Made by a program: the position numbers and the translations under genes. From Corynebacterium aurimucosum (GTDB lineage Bacteria; Actinomycetota; Actinomycetes; Mycobacteriales; Mycobacteriaceae), in contig NZ_CP047048.1 of the NCBI RefSeq assembly GCF_030408555.1, positions 1,426,001-1,490,000 of the forward strand: 64,000 bases of DNA. The letters are read 5' to 3'. Positions 35,674 through 44,227 of the stretch are shown here, one piece after another. The notes below the pieces were generated by a model, which had not been told where the DNA came from, did no database searches, and worked only from the letters and a program-made list of their open reading frames with translations. The number at the start of each line of letters is the position of its first letter. Position 1 is the stretch's first letter.

Positions 35674-36597
35674 CTAGTTTGCCATACCGCTAAGGCTTCG
35701 CATGATGCCGCCAAATTCGATATCCATATACTGACTGAGGACTTCAAAAATGAAGTCCGAGTCATAACCACGCAATGGCCCCTTTGTGCTCAACATGGAA
35801 AGACCATGAGCACCCGCCCATACCGAAATAACTAGGGTGAAAAGCACCCACGGGGTGCGTGGTCCATCAACCTCATCGATAACCTCGCGCACAAGAGACA
35901 TAATGAAGCCAAAAGCTCGTCCAAACTCGCTAAAGTCGCGCTCGAGCTCGACCGCTTTGTTTGCATTCGGGAGGAAATTATCTTCGAATGACATGGGGAC
36001 GATTGGCCCAGATGCAATCTTGATCAGCGTCTCGAAACCTTGTGGGTCATACAGGGCATGTGAGACATACCCATAACCTGTGGCCTTAATCTTGGATACG
36101 GCACTAGCATCTTCAGGCAATGCAGCCACCTGACGGTAAATGAACTCATAGTTGATCTTGTCCAGATAGCGCTCAAGATAGTTAGCTAGTTCCTTATCAC
36201 TTTCAAACAGGTGTTCAGCCTCTTGAACGCTGAGGCCTGCTCGATTCGCAGCTCCGCCGATGTACAGTCCGGTTACACCACGATCAAGAATCTCCTCGAC
36301 AGCACCCCGAAGCAGCGCTGAACGCTGCTCTTCTTCTGTCGTGCGTGGAAGATCCTTAGCCTTTGTCAAAAGCGCTTCCGGCTGCTCCCCCACCAATCCA
36401 TAAGGAATGGTGCGTTCAATTCGCTCACCTCTAAAAAACGGGTAAAGACCAACGCTGAGAGTATCCATAACAGCACTAAACGTCTGCTTCTTGGCTGCTG
36501 GCGAAAGGTAGCGCAAGATTCCTTCAGCAGCGAGCTGCGTTACGCCGTGCAAATGCGAGAAGATAGACAACGCTGAAAGCAGAGTCCCCCTTTGCAT
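35674..36597 (-). CDS. C-terminal part of a tandem TetR regulator (separated by frameshift)
   Basis: As an open frame it gives 307 residues. Its first 70 residues (LSIFSHLHGVTQLAAEGILRYL onward) read as the end of a TetR ligand-binding domain; then a second complete TetR unit begins, with an HTH at about 92-135 ('VEEILDRGVTGLYIGGAANRAGLSVQEAEHLFESDKELANYLERYLDK') and a C-terminal ligand/dimer domain to the end. It is in the +1 frame relative to the upstream frame. The join lies at a run of five G (minus strand, 36586-36590). Whether it is translated on its own is doubtful because its apparent ATG is inside the other frame. Confidence 0.7.
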   Translation of the reverse strand: MQRGTLLSALSIFSHLHGVTQLAAEGILRYLSPAAKKQTFSAVMDTLSVGLYPFFRGERIERTIPYGLVGEQPEALLTKAKDLPRTTEEEQRSALLRGAVEEILDRGVTGLYIGGAANRAGLSVQEAEHLFESDKELANYLERYLDKINYEFIYRQVAALPEDASAVSKIKATGYGYVSHALYDPQGFETLIKIASGPIVPMSFEDNFLPNANKAVELERDFSEFGRAFGFIMSLVREVIDEVDGPRTPWVLFTLVISVWAGAHGLSMLSTKGPLRGYDSDFIFEVLSQYMDIEFGGIMRSLSGMAN

Positions 36598-37090
36598 CGA
36601 CCTCTCGGCCGCCAGATTCCCTTATAGCGTCTTCAGTCAGCTCAAAAAGCATCCGCATTATAGGGCACGTCTCGGCGCGCCCGCCTCGGTCACCAAAATC
36701 TTCCGCCTTCAGCCCCACCTGCGGCGTTGCGTGGACCGCAGTAAATGCTGCGAAGGCGGAAGGATCCTCAACCGCAAAAGAGAAATACGACAGAGCTGTG
36801 GCCCGGAGCTTGTCCACTGCAGTTGCGTTTTCAGGTAAGCGTTCTAGATGTAAATCAACTACTGAGGTCAATGCTTCATTGAGCGAATGCTTAGTAGCTT
36901 CAACAAGCTCAGCCTCAGATGCAAACAGTGCCCGTGCTTCCCCAAAAGGCACATCGACTTGATCTGCAACCTCCCGCAGGCGGACTTCATCAATACCCGC
37001 CTTGGCAATGACCCGGCCGGCTTGCTCAATAAGTAGCTGCCGAGAGGGGCGGTTACCGTGTTCCACATCTACTGAAGTAATCACGGTCAT
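36524..37090 (-). CDS. N-terminal part of a tandem TetR regulator (frameshifted end)
   Basis: 188 residues. The first 60 carry a TetR HTH ('AGRVIAKAGIDEVRLREVADQVDVPFGEARALFASEAELVEA'), followed by a ligand-binding helix set ('TALSYFSFAVEDPSAFAAFTAVHA'). After about residue 167 the frame runs into unrelated residues (SAFSVVYLLAFARRNAARC) and stops. Skipping one G in the G5 run at 36586-36590 restores continuous TetR sequence into the next frame, giving about 471 residues. It is a damaged or frame-shifting gene. Upstream lies a palindrome AGAATATTCT at 37149-37158, possibly its own operator. Confidence 0.7.
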   Translation of the reverse strand: MTVITSVDVEHGNRPSRQLLIEQAGRVIAKAGIDEVRLREVADQVDVPFGEARALFASEAELVEATKHSLNEALTSVVDLHLERLPENATAVDKLRATALSYFSFAVEDPSAFAAFTAVHATPQVGLKAEDFGDRGGRAETCPIMRMLFELTEDAIRESGGREVDAKGDSAFSVVYLLAFARRNAARC

Positions 37091-37234
37091 TAGCCTACCC
37101 AGGAATAGGTCAATTTTAATTCCATAAACGCAAGATAGGAAACTTTATAGAATATTCTCAGTTTCCTTCCTGGCCGCATCAGTCCGCAACTGAACCAAAA
37201 CAGGTTGAACTATACATTAGTGTAAAACTTATAC

Positions 37235-37266
37235 AGTCCTGCCCACTTTGTGGACAGGACTTTTTA
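37235..37266 (+). terminator. Terminator on the plus strand with no plus-strand gene upstream
   Basis: AGTCCTG-C-CCAC-TTT-GTGG-A-CAGGACT (37235-37261) forms a strong stem with TTTTT after it on the plus strand; the minus-strand side has no U-tract. The nearest plus-strand gene is 1.8 kb upstream and is separated from it by two minus-strand frames. A short plus-strand RNA could end here. Confidence 0.65.
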
Positions 37267-37323
37267 GACTACTGGGCATGCCCTAGTCGCCCAAGGCTAC
37301 CATGCCGGAGAGGCGGCTAGTCT

Positions 37324-37530
37324 TTACTTCTGCTCATCGCCCTCGGGAGCCTCAGCACCCTGGTTGCCGATACGCTCATCAAGCTGGTCACGCACAGAGT
37401 CAATCTTATCTGCCTTGTCCTCGCCCAGCTTTCCCTTAGCCAAGTCTGCACCCTTGTCCAGTGCGCTATCCGAAATCTGCTCACCCTTATCGGTGTTCAG
37501 CGCATCCTTTGCCTTGTCAAAAATACCCAT
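37324..37530 (-). CDS. Rv0909-type (MT0933-like) antitoxin-family protein
   Basis: 68 residues, highly charged with a repeated Lys/Asp/Gly pattern: GIFDKAKDALN, KGADLAKGKLGEDKADKIDS, then an acidic tail ending GDEQK. This is the small family annotated as putative antitoxins in mycobacteria and corynebacteria. No partner toxin-like gene is adjacent, so toxin-antitoxin function is uncertain; CsbD-like stress-protein character is an alternative. GGAAGGACTG precedes the ATG. Confidence 0.7.
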   Translation of the reverse strand: MGIFDKAKDALNTDKGEQISDSALDKGADLAKGKLGEDKADKIDSVRDQLDERIGNQGAEAPEGDEQK

Positions 37531-38008
37531 TTCTACAGTCCTTCCTTTGCTTTACTGTTTCTAACAGTGCTGGCTTCCAACACCCGAAGGCACCTACACC
37601 AGAGCCGTGTTCACTATTGCGTGAAGCCTCCTTAGACTCCCCACGCAACGAACAGATGCTCTACGGTCGCTGCCTTCGGCGTGCGCGCCGACACACCCCC
37701 ACCGTACCGACGCCCTGAGTTCTTCGCCACAGCGTTTATAAATTAACGCTGTCAACAGCGCATGGCAGTTTTGGAAAACTAGATTCTAAGAGTTTTAAGT
37801 ATCTCTATAATGCCCCACCCCCACCATCTACCCCTTTTCGTTCAACAACTTGGTACGTGCCATCACCCTCTCATTTGTGAACGCCTGTACTCTAAGACAC
37901 AATCCTTTTGTGCTCTTTTCACTCTTTGCCGCGGGAAACGAGTAAAGGGCCCGATGTTCAACGCCCCCTTGGTCCTTAATCTCTATAACCAACACACTAA
38001 TCGCCACG
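37531..38008. other. Intergenic stretch before the DNA methyltransferase
   Basis: About 480 bases with no credible gene. TATAAT at 37806-37811 and TATAAC at 37984-37989 are possible -10 boxes for the methyltransferase; no matching -35 or ribosome site is clear. The stretch looks lower in GC by eye than the flanking conserved operons. Confidence 0.4.
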
Positions 38009-39304
38009 ATGTCTTCGTCTCATTCCTCCCCTGATTGCCTTCCTGCCACGCGCCCTCGCGTCACCGCACCATCCCCCGTAGAGCGCGCTTCCACCGATGT
38101 GGGGTCGGTTTTTGGGCTTGTATGGCCGGGCAAGGAACAAGCTGCTGCGCTGGCCAAAGAAGACTCTGTGAGCAAGCGAAAGCTCATCAGCGGCCGGGGT
38201 TCTTCCCCTAACAGTGTTAGTGTGGCAGATAATCTAGCTGCACTGAATGACTTTATTGAGCGGGGTATGCGCGCGGACATCATCTACATCGATCCGCCGT
38301 ACAACACTGGTAAAGACTTTGTCTATCGTGACAACTTCCGACAGCGCCGCGATATGCGCTCAGAGCATTTTGGGCAGTGGCATGCAGAATGGCTTTCCAT
38401 GATGCTGCCGCGCTTAATCCTGGCGCGTGAGGTGCTTGCTGACGCAGGCTTCATCCTCGTGTCAATCGGCGAATCAGAATCGGCCCATCTACGCCTCCTT
38501 CTGAATGAAGTTTTTGGTGAAGATTGCTTTGCTGGCCAACTCATTTGGAAGAAGGGCGGGACTGGCAAGAATGACTCGAAGTATGCTGTACTAGAACATG
38601 AATACATCTTGTGTTACGCCAAGTCCCCAGCAAATCCTGGGTTCAATGTGGATGTAGAGGCGCAGACCTCGACCCGCTACAACCACAGTGACGAGAAGGG
38701 CAACTACTCCTTAGTCCGATTGGACTCTAAAACTTTGGGCTACCTACCCAGTCTGGACTTCCCCATCGTCGCCCCCGACGGCCGCGAGTACTGGCCCCAT
38801 CAACCAGAAGGAAAATCAAAGGTAGCTCGCTGGCGATGGGGCAAGGACAAGGTTGCTGAACACTACGAAGAATTGGTGTTCAGGCGTGGTTTTGTCTACA
38901 CCAAAAACTATGAAAAGAAGGGTGCACGACCTCGTTCCATCCTGGATGGGCAGCGATTCGGAGTCACACGCACAGGCCGTCGCGATGCCGAAGAAGCTCT
39001 CGGCATCACAGGTGTCTTCGACTTCCCTAAACCCGTACGGCTTCTCAAGCACCTCATTGCCATCGCCGGTGGGCCAGACGCGGTAGTCCTTGATTTTTTC
39101 GCTGGCTCGGGGACAACCGCTCAAGCCGTCGTCGAGCTCAACCGCGAGGACGGTGGCCATCGCTCTTTCCATTTGGTGCAGATTCCCGCCCCCACAGAGG
39201 CCTCCAGTGCGGCGCGCCAAGCAGGCTTCGACACGGTTGCAGATATCTGTCTCGCACGAGTTCGCTCACTCGATGTGCCCTTTGACCACTTCACCCTGGA
39301 CTAG
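38009..39304 (+). CDS. Type III Mod-like DNA adenine methyltransferase, without Res partner
   Basis: 431 residues. Beta-class order: motif IV IDPPYNTGKDFVYRDNFR (about 94-111) comes first and the SAM motif DFFAGSGTTAQAVVEL near residue 363 last, with a central target-recognition region. The stretch 'VWPGKEQAAALA' ahead of it matches Mod subunits of type III systems. At 431 residues it is shorter than many Mods (often near 600). No Res helicase-nuclease gene is adjacent: the neighbours are an antitoxin-like gene and an esterase. It would modify a short asymmetric site; the target cannot be read. No ribosome site before the ATG; translation may be leaderless. Confidence 0.85.
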   Translation: MSSSHSSPDCLPATRPRVTAPSPVERASTDVGSVFGLVWPGKEQAAALAKEDSVSKRKLISGRGSSPNSVSVADNLAALNDFIERGMRADIIYIDPPYNTGKDFVYRDNFRQRRDMRSEHFGQWHAEWLSMMLPRLILAREVLADAGFILVSIGESESAHLRLLLNEVFGEDCFAGQLIWKKGGTGKNDSKYAVLEHEYILCYAKSPANPGFNVDVEAQTSTRYNHSDEKGNYSLVRLDSKTLGYLPSLDFPIVAPDGREYWPHQPEGKSKVARWRWGKDKVAEHYEELVFRRGFVYTKNYEKKGARPRSILDGQRFGVTRTGRRDAEEALGITGVFDFPKPVRLLKHLIAIAGGPDAVVLDFFAGSGTTAQAVVELNREDGGHRSFHLVQIPAPTEASSAARQAGFDTVADICLARVRSLDVPFDHFTLD

Positions 39305-39326
39305 CAAAACCGCGCAGTAACGCCCC

Positions 39327-40337
39327 CTAGGCCACGCCGTGCTCTTCGGTGCCTTCTGGGCGCCCGGGGATGCCAAAGAAATCCAGTACTGCATCGGTGG
39401 CGAATCCTTGTCCGACTTCGATTTTCGTGTCATTGTTTCCGCCCGGCCATACGTGAGATCCGCCTTCGATGCGGATGTGCTGTAGCGGTGCTTCACAGGC
39501 AGTCCAGGTCTCTCTAGTGGCACCGTTTGTCAGGCGCACGGAATCGACGTCCCCTCGACAGTCATTGCGCCGCTGATCCTGCCCGAGCACCTCTGCTACT
39601 GAAGAATAGGCAGTATCGTGGCGCACTCCGCCTTCGTAATTAACTACGGGATCTTTTGTACCGTGGATATCCAAACGGCCGACAGGTTTATCCAAACAAT
39701 TCGTATGGATTCCTTCGTAATATGCCGCCGAAACTGTCGCTACAGATCGAAAGGTGCCCGGCATCCGGCAGGCCAGGAAGGCTGCGAACCCCCCGCCGTT
39801 GGACAGACCTGCGGCATAGATGGCGTTATCGTCCACCTCGTAAGTAGAACGCAGACTATCCACGAGAGAGCGAACGAATTCTAGGTCTTCTTCAGCGCTA
39901 GTAGCAGCGTAGGGGGCTGGCGCCCACGCGGCCTTCTCCCCCGCTGGGTAGGCAACGATGGCGTGAGCGGCATTGAATTGGGTGTACTGCTCCATATTCT
40001 CCGGAGAATCTGTATACCCGTGGAAAGATAGCAGCACCGGCCAGGAACGCTCAGGCGTGTAGTTTTCAGGCACATGGAGAAGGAAGCTCCGACCAGAGGC
40101 CAACCGAACTTTCTTCGTGTGTCCAGGCTCCGGGCCGACCAGCATAGGAGCTAGTGGGATACCGAGATCATTTGTCCACTCTGCTGGGGAGGTTGACGTA
40201 GGTGCTTCCTCTTCAGGCGAGCTGCACGACGCCAACGCCATGACAGTTGCCGCGACGGCGACAGACCCAGCGAGCGCACGCAACCGGCGCAGCCGCGTTG
40301 CGGAATCTTCGCCCATCATTCCCCTCGCCACATTCAT
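39327..40337 (-). CDS. Esterase/depolymerase lipoprotein (LpqC/PHB-depolymerase type)
   Basis: 336 residues. A lipoprotein signal with lipobox LASC (Cys about 38) is preceded by a basic n-region (RLRRLRALAG). The alpha/beta hydrolase domain has the strand-loop 'LLSFHGYTDSPENMEQYTQFNAAHAIVAYPAGE', nucleophile elbow GLSNGGG (about 177), an Asp near 'IHGTKDPVVNYEGG' and the catalytic His at 'GGSHVWPGG'. It resembles feruloyl-esterase or polyhydroxybutyrate-depolymerase-like surface esterases such as LpqC. Substrate unknown. Convergent with the methyltransferase; 22 bases between stops. Confidence 0.85.
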   Translation of the reverse strand: MNVARGMMGEDSATRLRRLRALAGSVAVAATVMALASCSSPEEEAPTSTSPAEWTNDLGIPLAPMLVGPEPGHTKKVRLASGRSFLLHVPENYTPERSWPVLLSFHGYTDSPENMEQYTQFNAAHAIVAYPAGEKAAWAPAPYAATSAEEDLEFVRSLVDSLRSTYEVDDNAIYAAGLSNGGGFAAFLACRMPGTFRSVATVSAAYYEGIHTNCLDKPVGRLDIHGTKDPVVNYEGGVRHDTAYSSVAEVLGQDQRRNDCRGDVDSVRLTNGATRETWTACEAPLQHIRIEGGSHVWPGGNNDTKIEVGQGFATDAVLDFFGIPGRPEGTEEHGVA

Positions 40338-40419
40338 TATCGGAAAATATCCTCGTCCACCTTAAAACATCCCACCAACATCCACGAACCTGCAGCACCA
40401 CGGTAAGTTTGAGGGCATC

Positions 40420-41262
40420 ATGAGCTCTTTGCCTTCCGACCCATCCGATTCCTTGGGCGTACCCTCTCCGCACCCACTACCCGAGCATTACCCCAGCTAC
40501 CGGCACGCATCCGGAAAAGAATCTCCTAACTTCGGCACTGCTCAACAGCGGGTGCATTCTGCCCGAGCTTTCCAACAAGGAGCCGACGTCTACCACGATG
40601 CTCGTCCTGGATATCCGCCGGAAGTATCGCAACTTATTTCCTCTGCACACACCGTCCTCGACGTTGGGGCAGGAACCGGCAAACTGACCGAGTCACTGCA
40701 CAATCCTGTCGTCTACGCCAGCGATCCTTCCCCTGATATGGCACGAGTATTGGCACGCCTGGGGATTCCCTGCTGGCGCGCCACCGCTGAGAACACAGCT
40801 GCGGATACCGCCTCCCTCGACGCCATCACCTGTGCTCAAACCTGGCACTGGGTCGATGTCGATCGAGCTTGTGCGGAATTTGACCGAGTGCTCCGCCCAG
40901 GGGGAAAAGTGCTTTTGGTGTGGAATACTCTAGACGTTCACGCTGACCCATGGATCCTCCGGCTCTCCCGCATCATGCATTCAGGTGATATCCACCGTCC
41001 CGGTTTCTATCCCGCTTTGAGCGATCCGTGGACGCTCCGTGAGGAGCTTCGCTTAACGTGGGAACACGAGCTGTGCCCCGAAGATCTGCATGCACTCATG
41101 CATACTCGCTCATACTGGCTTCGCAATGGAGCGAAAATCCATGAACGCATGACGCACAACCTCAACTGGTACCTCTACGAGCACATGGGGTTTAGCCCCG
41201 GACAAGCGCTGAGCATCCCGTACCGTACGGATGCATTCTTGTTGGGCCGCCATGGCGAGTAG
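40420..41262 (+). CDS. Class I SAM-dependent methyltransferase
   Basis: 280 residues. A Pro/Ser-rich leader of about 45 residues precedes 'FQQGADVYHDARPGYP' and the SAM loop DVGAGTGKL (81-89), then 'DAITCAQTWHWVD' and 'RVLRPGGKVLLVWNT'. The family includes methyltransferases acting on small molecules or lipids; the substrate is open. It lies divergent from the esterase gene and 106 bases ahead of an ABC transporter operon on the same strand. Confidence 0.8.
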   Translation: MSSLPSDPSDSLGVPSPHPLPEHYPSYRHASGKESPNFGTAQQRVHSARAFQQGADVYHDARPGYPPEVSQLISSAHTVLDVGAGTGKLTESLHNPVVYASDPSPDMARVLARLGIPCWRATAENTAADTASLDAITCAQTWHWVDVDRACAEFDRVLRPGGKVLLVWNTLDVHADPWILRLSRIMHSGDIHRPGFYPALSDPWTLREELRLTWEHELCPEDLHALMHTRSYWLRNGAKIHERMTHNLNWYLYEHMGFSPGQALSIPYRTDAFLLGRHGE

Positions 41263-41346
41263 TTCCGCCATGGCCAGGAGCGGGCCTTCGGCAGCCATGA
41301 CAACTGTCATCACCGATTGGTGACACCTCTTCTACGCTGCAAATAC

Positions 41347-41365
41347 TTCACAGCCATAGCGTGAA
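41347..41365. promoter_or_regulatory. Inverted repeat before the ABC/two-component operon
   Basis: TTCAC-N9-GTGAA occupies 41347-41365, ending 3 bases before the ATG of the ABC ATPase. A NarL/LuxR-type response regulator is encoded in the same operon and could bind it; that is inference. Confidence 0.4.
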
Positions 41366-41368
41366 GAT

Positions 41369-42307
41369 ATGAGCACAACACCTACACTCCCGCCGGCCGT
41401 AGATGTCAGGGGCGTCGGCAAAGTCTTCAACGCATCCTCCCGAGAACCTGTTCCAGCGCTTCACGATGTCTCCCTCACCATTCAACGGGGTGAAATCGTC
41501 GGTTTGCTGGGTACGAATGGCGCTGGCAAGACCACGCTCATTGACCTCATCCTTGGGCTCACGAGTCCAACTTCAGGGACAATTAACGTGCTCGGCACCT
41601 CGCCAAAGGAAGCAGCGAAGACTGGACGCATCGGCGCGGTCATGCAATCCGGCGGCTTACTCCCAGATATCACGGTGAAGGAAACCCTCGAGCTCCTTGG
41701 CGCGGCTTTCCCATCCCACCGCCCATTAAAGGACATTATTGAGCGCGCGAACTTAGGCGATATTCTCTCGCGCCGGGTGGGGAAATGCTCCGGCGGCGAG
41801 CAACAGCGTGTGCGGTTCGGCTTAGCGCTGTTGGGGGATCCGGAGCTGTTGCTTCTCGACGAACCCACGGCCGGCATGGATGCCGCGGCTCGGCGTCACT
41901 TCTGGGAGGCCATGCACCACGAGGCTGAATCCGGCCGGACCATCGTCCTTACTACTCATTACCTTGAGGAAGCAGATTCTTTTGCCCAGCGCATCGTAAT
42001 GCTCAACAAGGGCGAGGTTCAAGCCGACGGCTCCACGGAGGAGATCCGCAAATCTAACTCCACCCGGATTATTCGCGCCACCTTTCCCGATGGGCTGCCT
42101 GATTCCCTCTTGAGTGCTGATCTTCCGGGAGTTGTCCGCCTAGAACGCACCAAAACTGGCCTCACCATCACTACACGGGACTCTGACGCTGTGGCCCGCT
42201 TCCTGCTCACTAAAACTGCAGCTCGCGATATCACCATCGCTGGCCATAGCTTGGAGGATTCCTTCTTGGAGCTTTCCAACGCATCCCCGACTACCGCCAA
42301 TCTTTAA
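41369..42307 (+). CDS. ABC exporter ATPase
   Basis: 312 residues. Walker A LGTNGAGKTTL (48-57), signature CSGGEQQRVRFG (near 139), Walker B LLLLDEPT and switch His (TTHYLEEAD) are intact, with a C-terminal extension of about 90 residues as in DrrA/CcmA-type exporters. It pairs with the permease that follows 13 bases later. The ABC pair plus histidine kinase and response regulator is a layout common for sensing and exporting cell-envelope-active compounds; the actual substrate is unknown. Confidence 0.88.
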   Translation: MSTTPTLPPAVDVRGVGKVFNASSREPVPALHDVSLTIQRGEIVGLLGTNGAGKTTLIDLILGLTSPTSGTINVLGTSPKEAAKTGRIGAVMQSGGLLPDITVKETLELLGAAFPSHRPLKDIIERANLGDILSRRVGKCSGGEQQRVRFGLALLGDPELLLLDEPTAGMDAAARRHFWEAMHHEAESGRTIVLTTHYLEEADSFAQRIVMLNKGEVQADGSTEEIRKSNSTRIIRATFPDGLPDSLLSADLPGVVRLERTKTGLTITTRDSDAVARFLLTKTAARDITIAGHSLEDSFLELSNASPTTANL

Positions 42308-42320
42308 GGAGACAACCACC

Positions 42321-43115
42321 ATGAGCACACGCATGGCATCACCCAACCTTGCCGCCACGCTACGGTACGCCGGTCACGACCTCAAGCGATTGCGCCGCGA
42401 CCTACCAACGCTCTTCTTTAGTATTGGGCTACCGATCATCTTCTACATTCTCTTCGGCGCGATGCAAGAATATGGCGACGTTGAGTTCAACGGCGGAAAC
42501 GTTGCTGCCATGGTCATGATCGGCATGGCGCTCTATGCCGGTGCCACAGGTGCTGTAGGCGCTGCTGGCTCAATGATCGCAGAGAACCGCGCGGGGTGGG
42601 GCCGGCAATTGGCTCTTACTCCCCTGCAGCCTGTCCAGCTGGGAATCGCTCACTTCCTCAACATTGCGGTTCGAGCTATCTTGCCTATCGTCGCCGTTTT
42701 CATCACTGGGGCGCTGACCAAAGCCAACATGCAGCTGGAACAGTGGGTGCTGGCTTTTCTTGCTACCGTAGCCTGCGCCATCCCCTTCGGCTTCTACGGC
42801 ATGGCTTGGGCCATGCTCATTCCATCGGAAAACAGTGTGTCCATTGCTTCCTCTAGCATAGTCATCCTAGCCTTTGCCGGAAACGTCTTCATGCCGCTCA
42901 AGGAAAACCTTCTTGACGTAGGACGCTTCTCCCCCATGTACGGCGCACAAGCTCTTGCTCGTTGGCCGCTGTCTGAAGGAGCTCAAATGATCAATGGCCA
43001 TCAGCTTTTTATCAAAGATCCTCTCTGGTACGCATGGGTTAGTATCGCGGTATGGACAGTGGTTTTCGTCGGGACGTGCTTACTTCTTCGCAGCCGCGAC
43101 AAAGACCGAGCATGA
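42321..43115 (+). CDS. ABC-2 type exporter permease
   Basis: 264 residues with six membrane segments. The N-terminal 'YAGHDLKRLRRDLPTLFFSIGLPIIFYILFG' and the middle 'AENRAGWGRQLALTPLQP' match ABC-2 permeases. It lacks the large extracellular loop seen in bacitracin-type permeases. The start ATG has AAGGAGA upstream. Its stop overlaps the histidine kinase start (ATGA). Confidence 0.86.
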   Translation: MSTRMASPNLAATLRYAGHDLKRLRRDLPTLFFSIGLPIIFYILFGAMQEYGDVEFNGGNVAAMVMIGMALYAGATGAVGAAGSMIAENRAGWGRQLALTPLQPVQLGIAHFLNIAVRAILPIVAVFITGALTKANMQLEQWVLAFLATVACAIPFGFYGMAWAMLIPSENSVSIASSSIVILAFAGNVFMPLKENLLDVGRFSPMYGAQALARWPLSEGAQMINGHQLFIKDPLWYAWVSIAVWTVVFVGTCLLLRSRDKDRA

Positions 43116-44227
43116 TGCACAGCTTCAAGGCCCGCGATGCCGCCTTCGCCGCAGTCTGGCTGATATTTCTCCTTCCTGTACTGCTGCAAATCCTCTTCCA
43201 ACCCACTACTTCTGCAGGACGGCGTTTCTGGGCAGTGGCAATCACCGTCGTCTTCTGCGTGGCCTATTCTCTTGCTTTCGGAACGTTGCACTCCTACCCA
43301 CAGGAGTGGTCCTACCAGCGTCGCGTAGCTACGTGGTGGCTCATCCTCGCACTGCTAGCGCTTTTAGCTATTCCATCTCACGGTGTCTGGGCTGTGGTCT
43401 TCGCGCCCTACCTTGGGGCCTTAGTGTCCTTCACACAACCGCTCAAAACAGCGTCCACCATCATTGCCCTGACCGGTGCCGTAGTTGGTATCCCTCTTTG
43501 GTTTTACGCGGAGCAGCGCTTTATCGATTTCGCACTCATCCTCTTCGGGTAGCCGCTGCTCATCTTGACGCTGGGCACTTTGTCCCAGCGCGATGACACT
43601 GAAACCGCCTTGCGCCACGACTTGGATTTAGCTCAACAACGTGAAGACATCGCCGCAGATATTCACGATCTCCTCGGTCATACCCTCACGGCTATTAATC
43701 TCAAGTCAGAAGTAGCCCGCCGCCTGATCGACCATGATCCGTCGACAGCAGCCGCCGAGCTCGAGGAAATTAGCGCTCTTTCAAGGCTGTCCCTTGCAGA
43801 GGTCCGCTCGACAGTTACACGGATGAAGAACCCCACTTTTGCCGGTGAGATCCAGGCGGCCCGCCGCATCTTGGACACTGCCGGAATCACAACCCACCTT
43901 CCCGATACATTTACGCAGCCCCAGTCACATGAGGATCTTTTCTCCTGGGCACTGCGGGAACTCACCACCAATGTGGTGCGGCATTCTGGTGCCACGGAGT
44001 GCTGGGTAACCCTAGACGAAAACTCCTTGCAAGTGACGGATAACGGCGGCGGCTTCACGGAGGACGCTAAGCAGGCGCTTGCCGCCGGCCTCACAGGCCT
44101 TGCTGGCCTTCGCCGCCGTGCTGACGACGCGGGCGGCGACCTCATAATCCGGCGTAGCGACGGCTTAACCTCTGTCCTCTTGACTCTTGAAAACACCACC
44201 GAGGTAAAGGAGTTTCAGCAGCCATGA
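43112..44227 (+). pseudogene. Sensor histidine kinase interrupted by an in-frame TAG
   Basis: A frame opens at the ATG overlapping the permease stop and encodes about five membrane segments (43112-43549). It stops at TAG (43550-43552) in the middle of the last membrane segment. The same frame continues without shift: the rest of that segment, then a HisKA_3 box ('DIHDLLGHTLTAINL', His near 185 in read-through numbering), and an HATPase with 'ELTTNVVRHS', 'DNGGGF' and 'GLTGLAGLRRRADDAGG'. The kinase part could start at TTG 43565 but has no ribosome site there. So the gene is split by a single nonsense codon. Without read-through no membrane-linked sensor is made. It overlaps the response regulator by ATGA. 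Confidence 0.85.

Noticed and set aside
37324..39304. Antitoxin-like gene plus DNA methyltransferase as a defence island
   Set aside because: No nuclease, helicase or other effector gene is found between 35 and 45 kb, so no defence system can be claimed.
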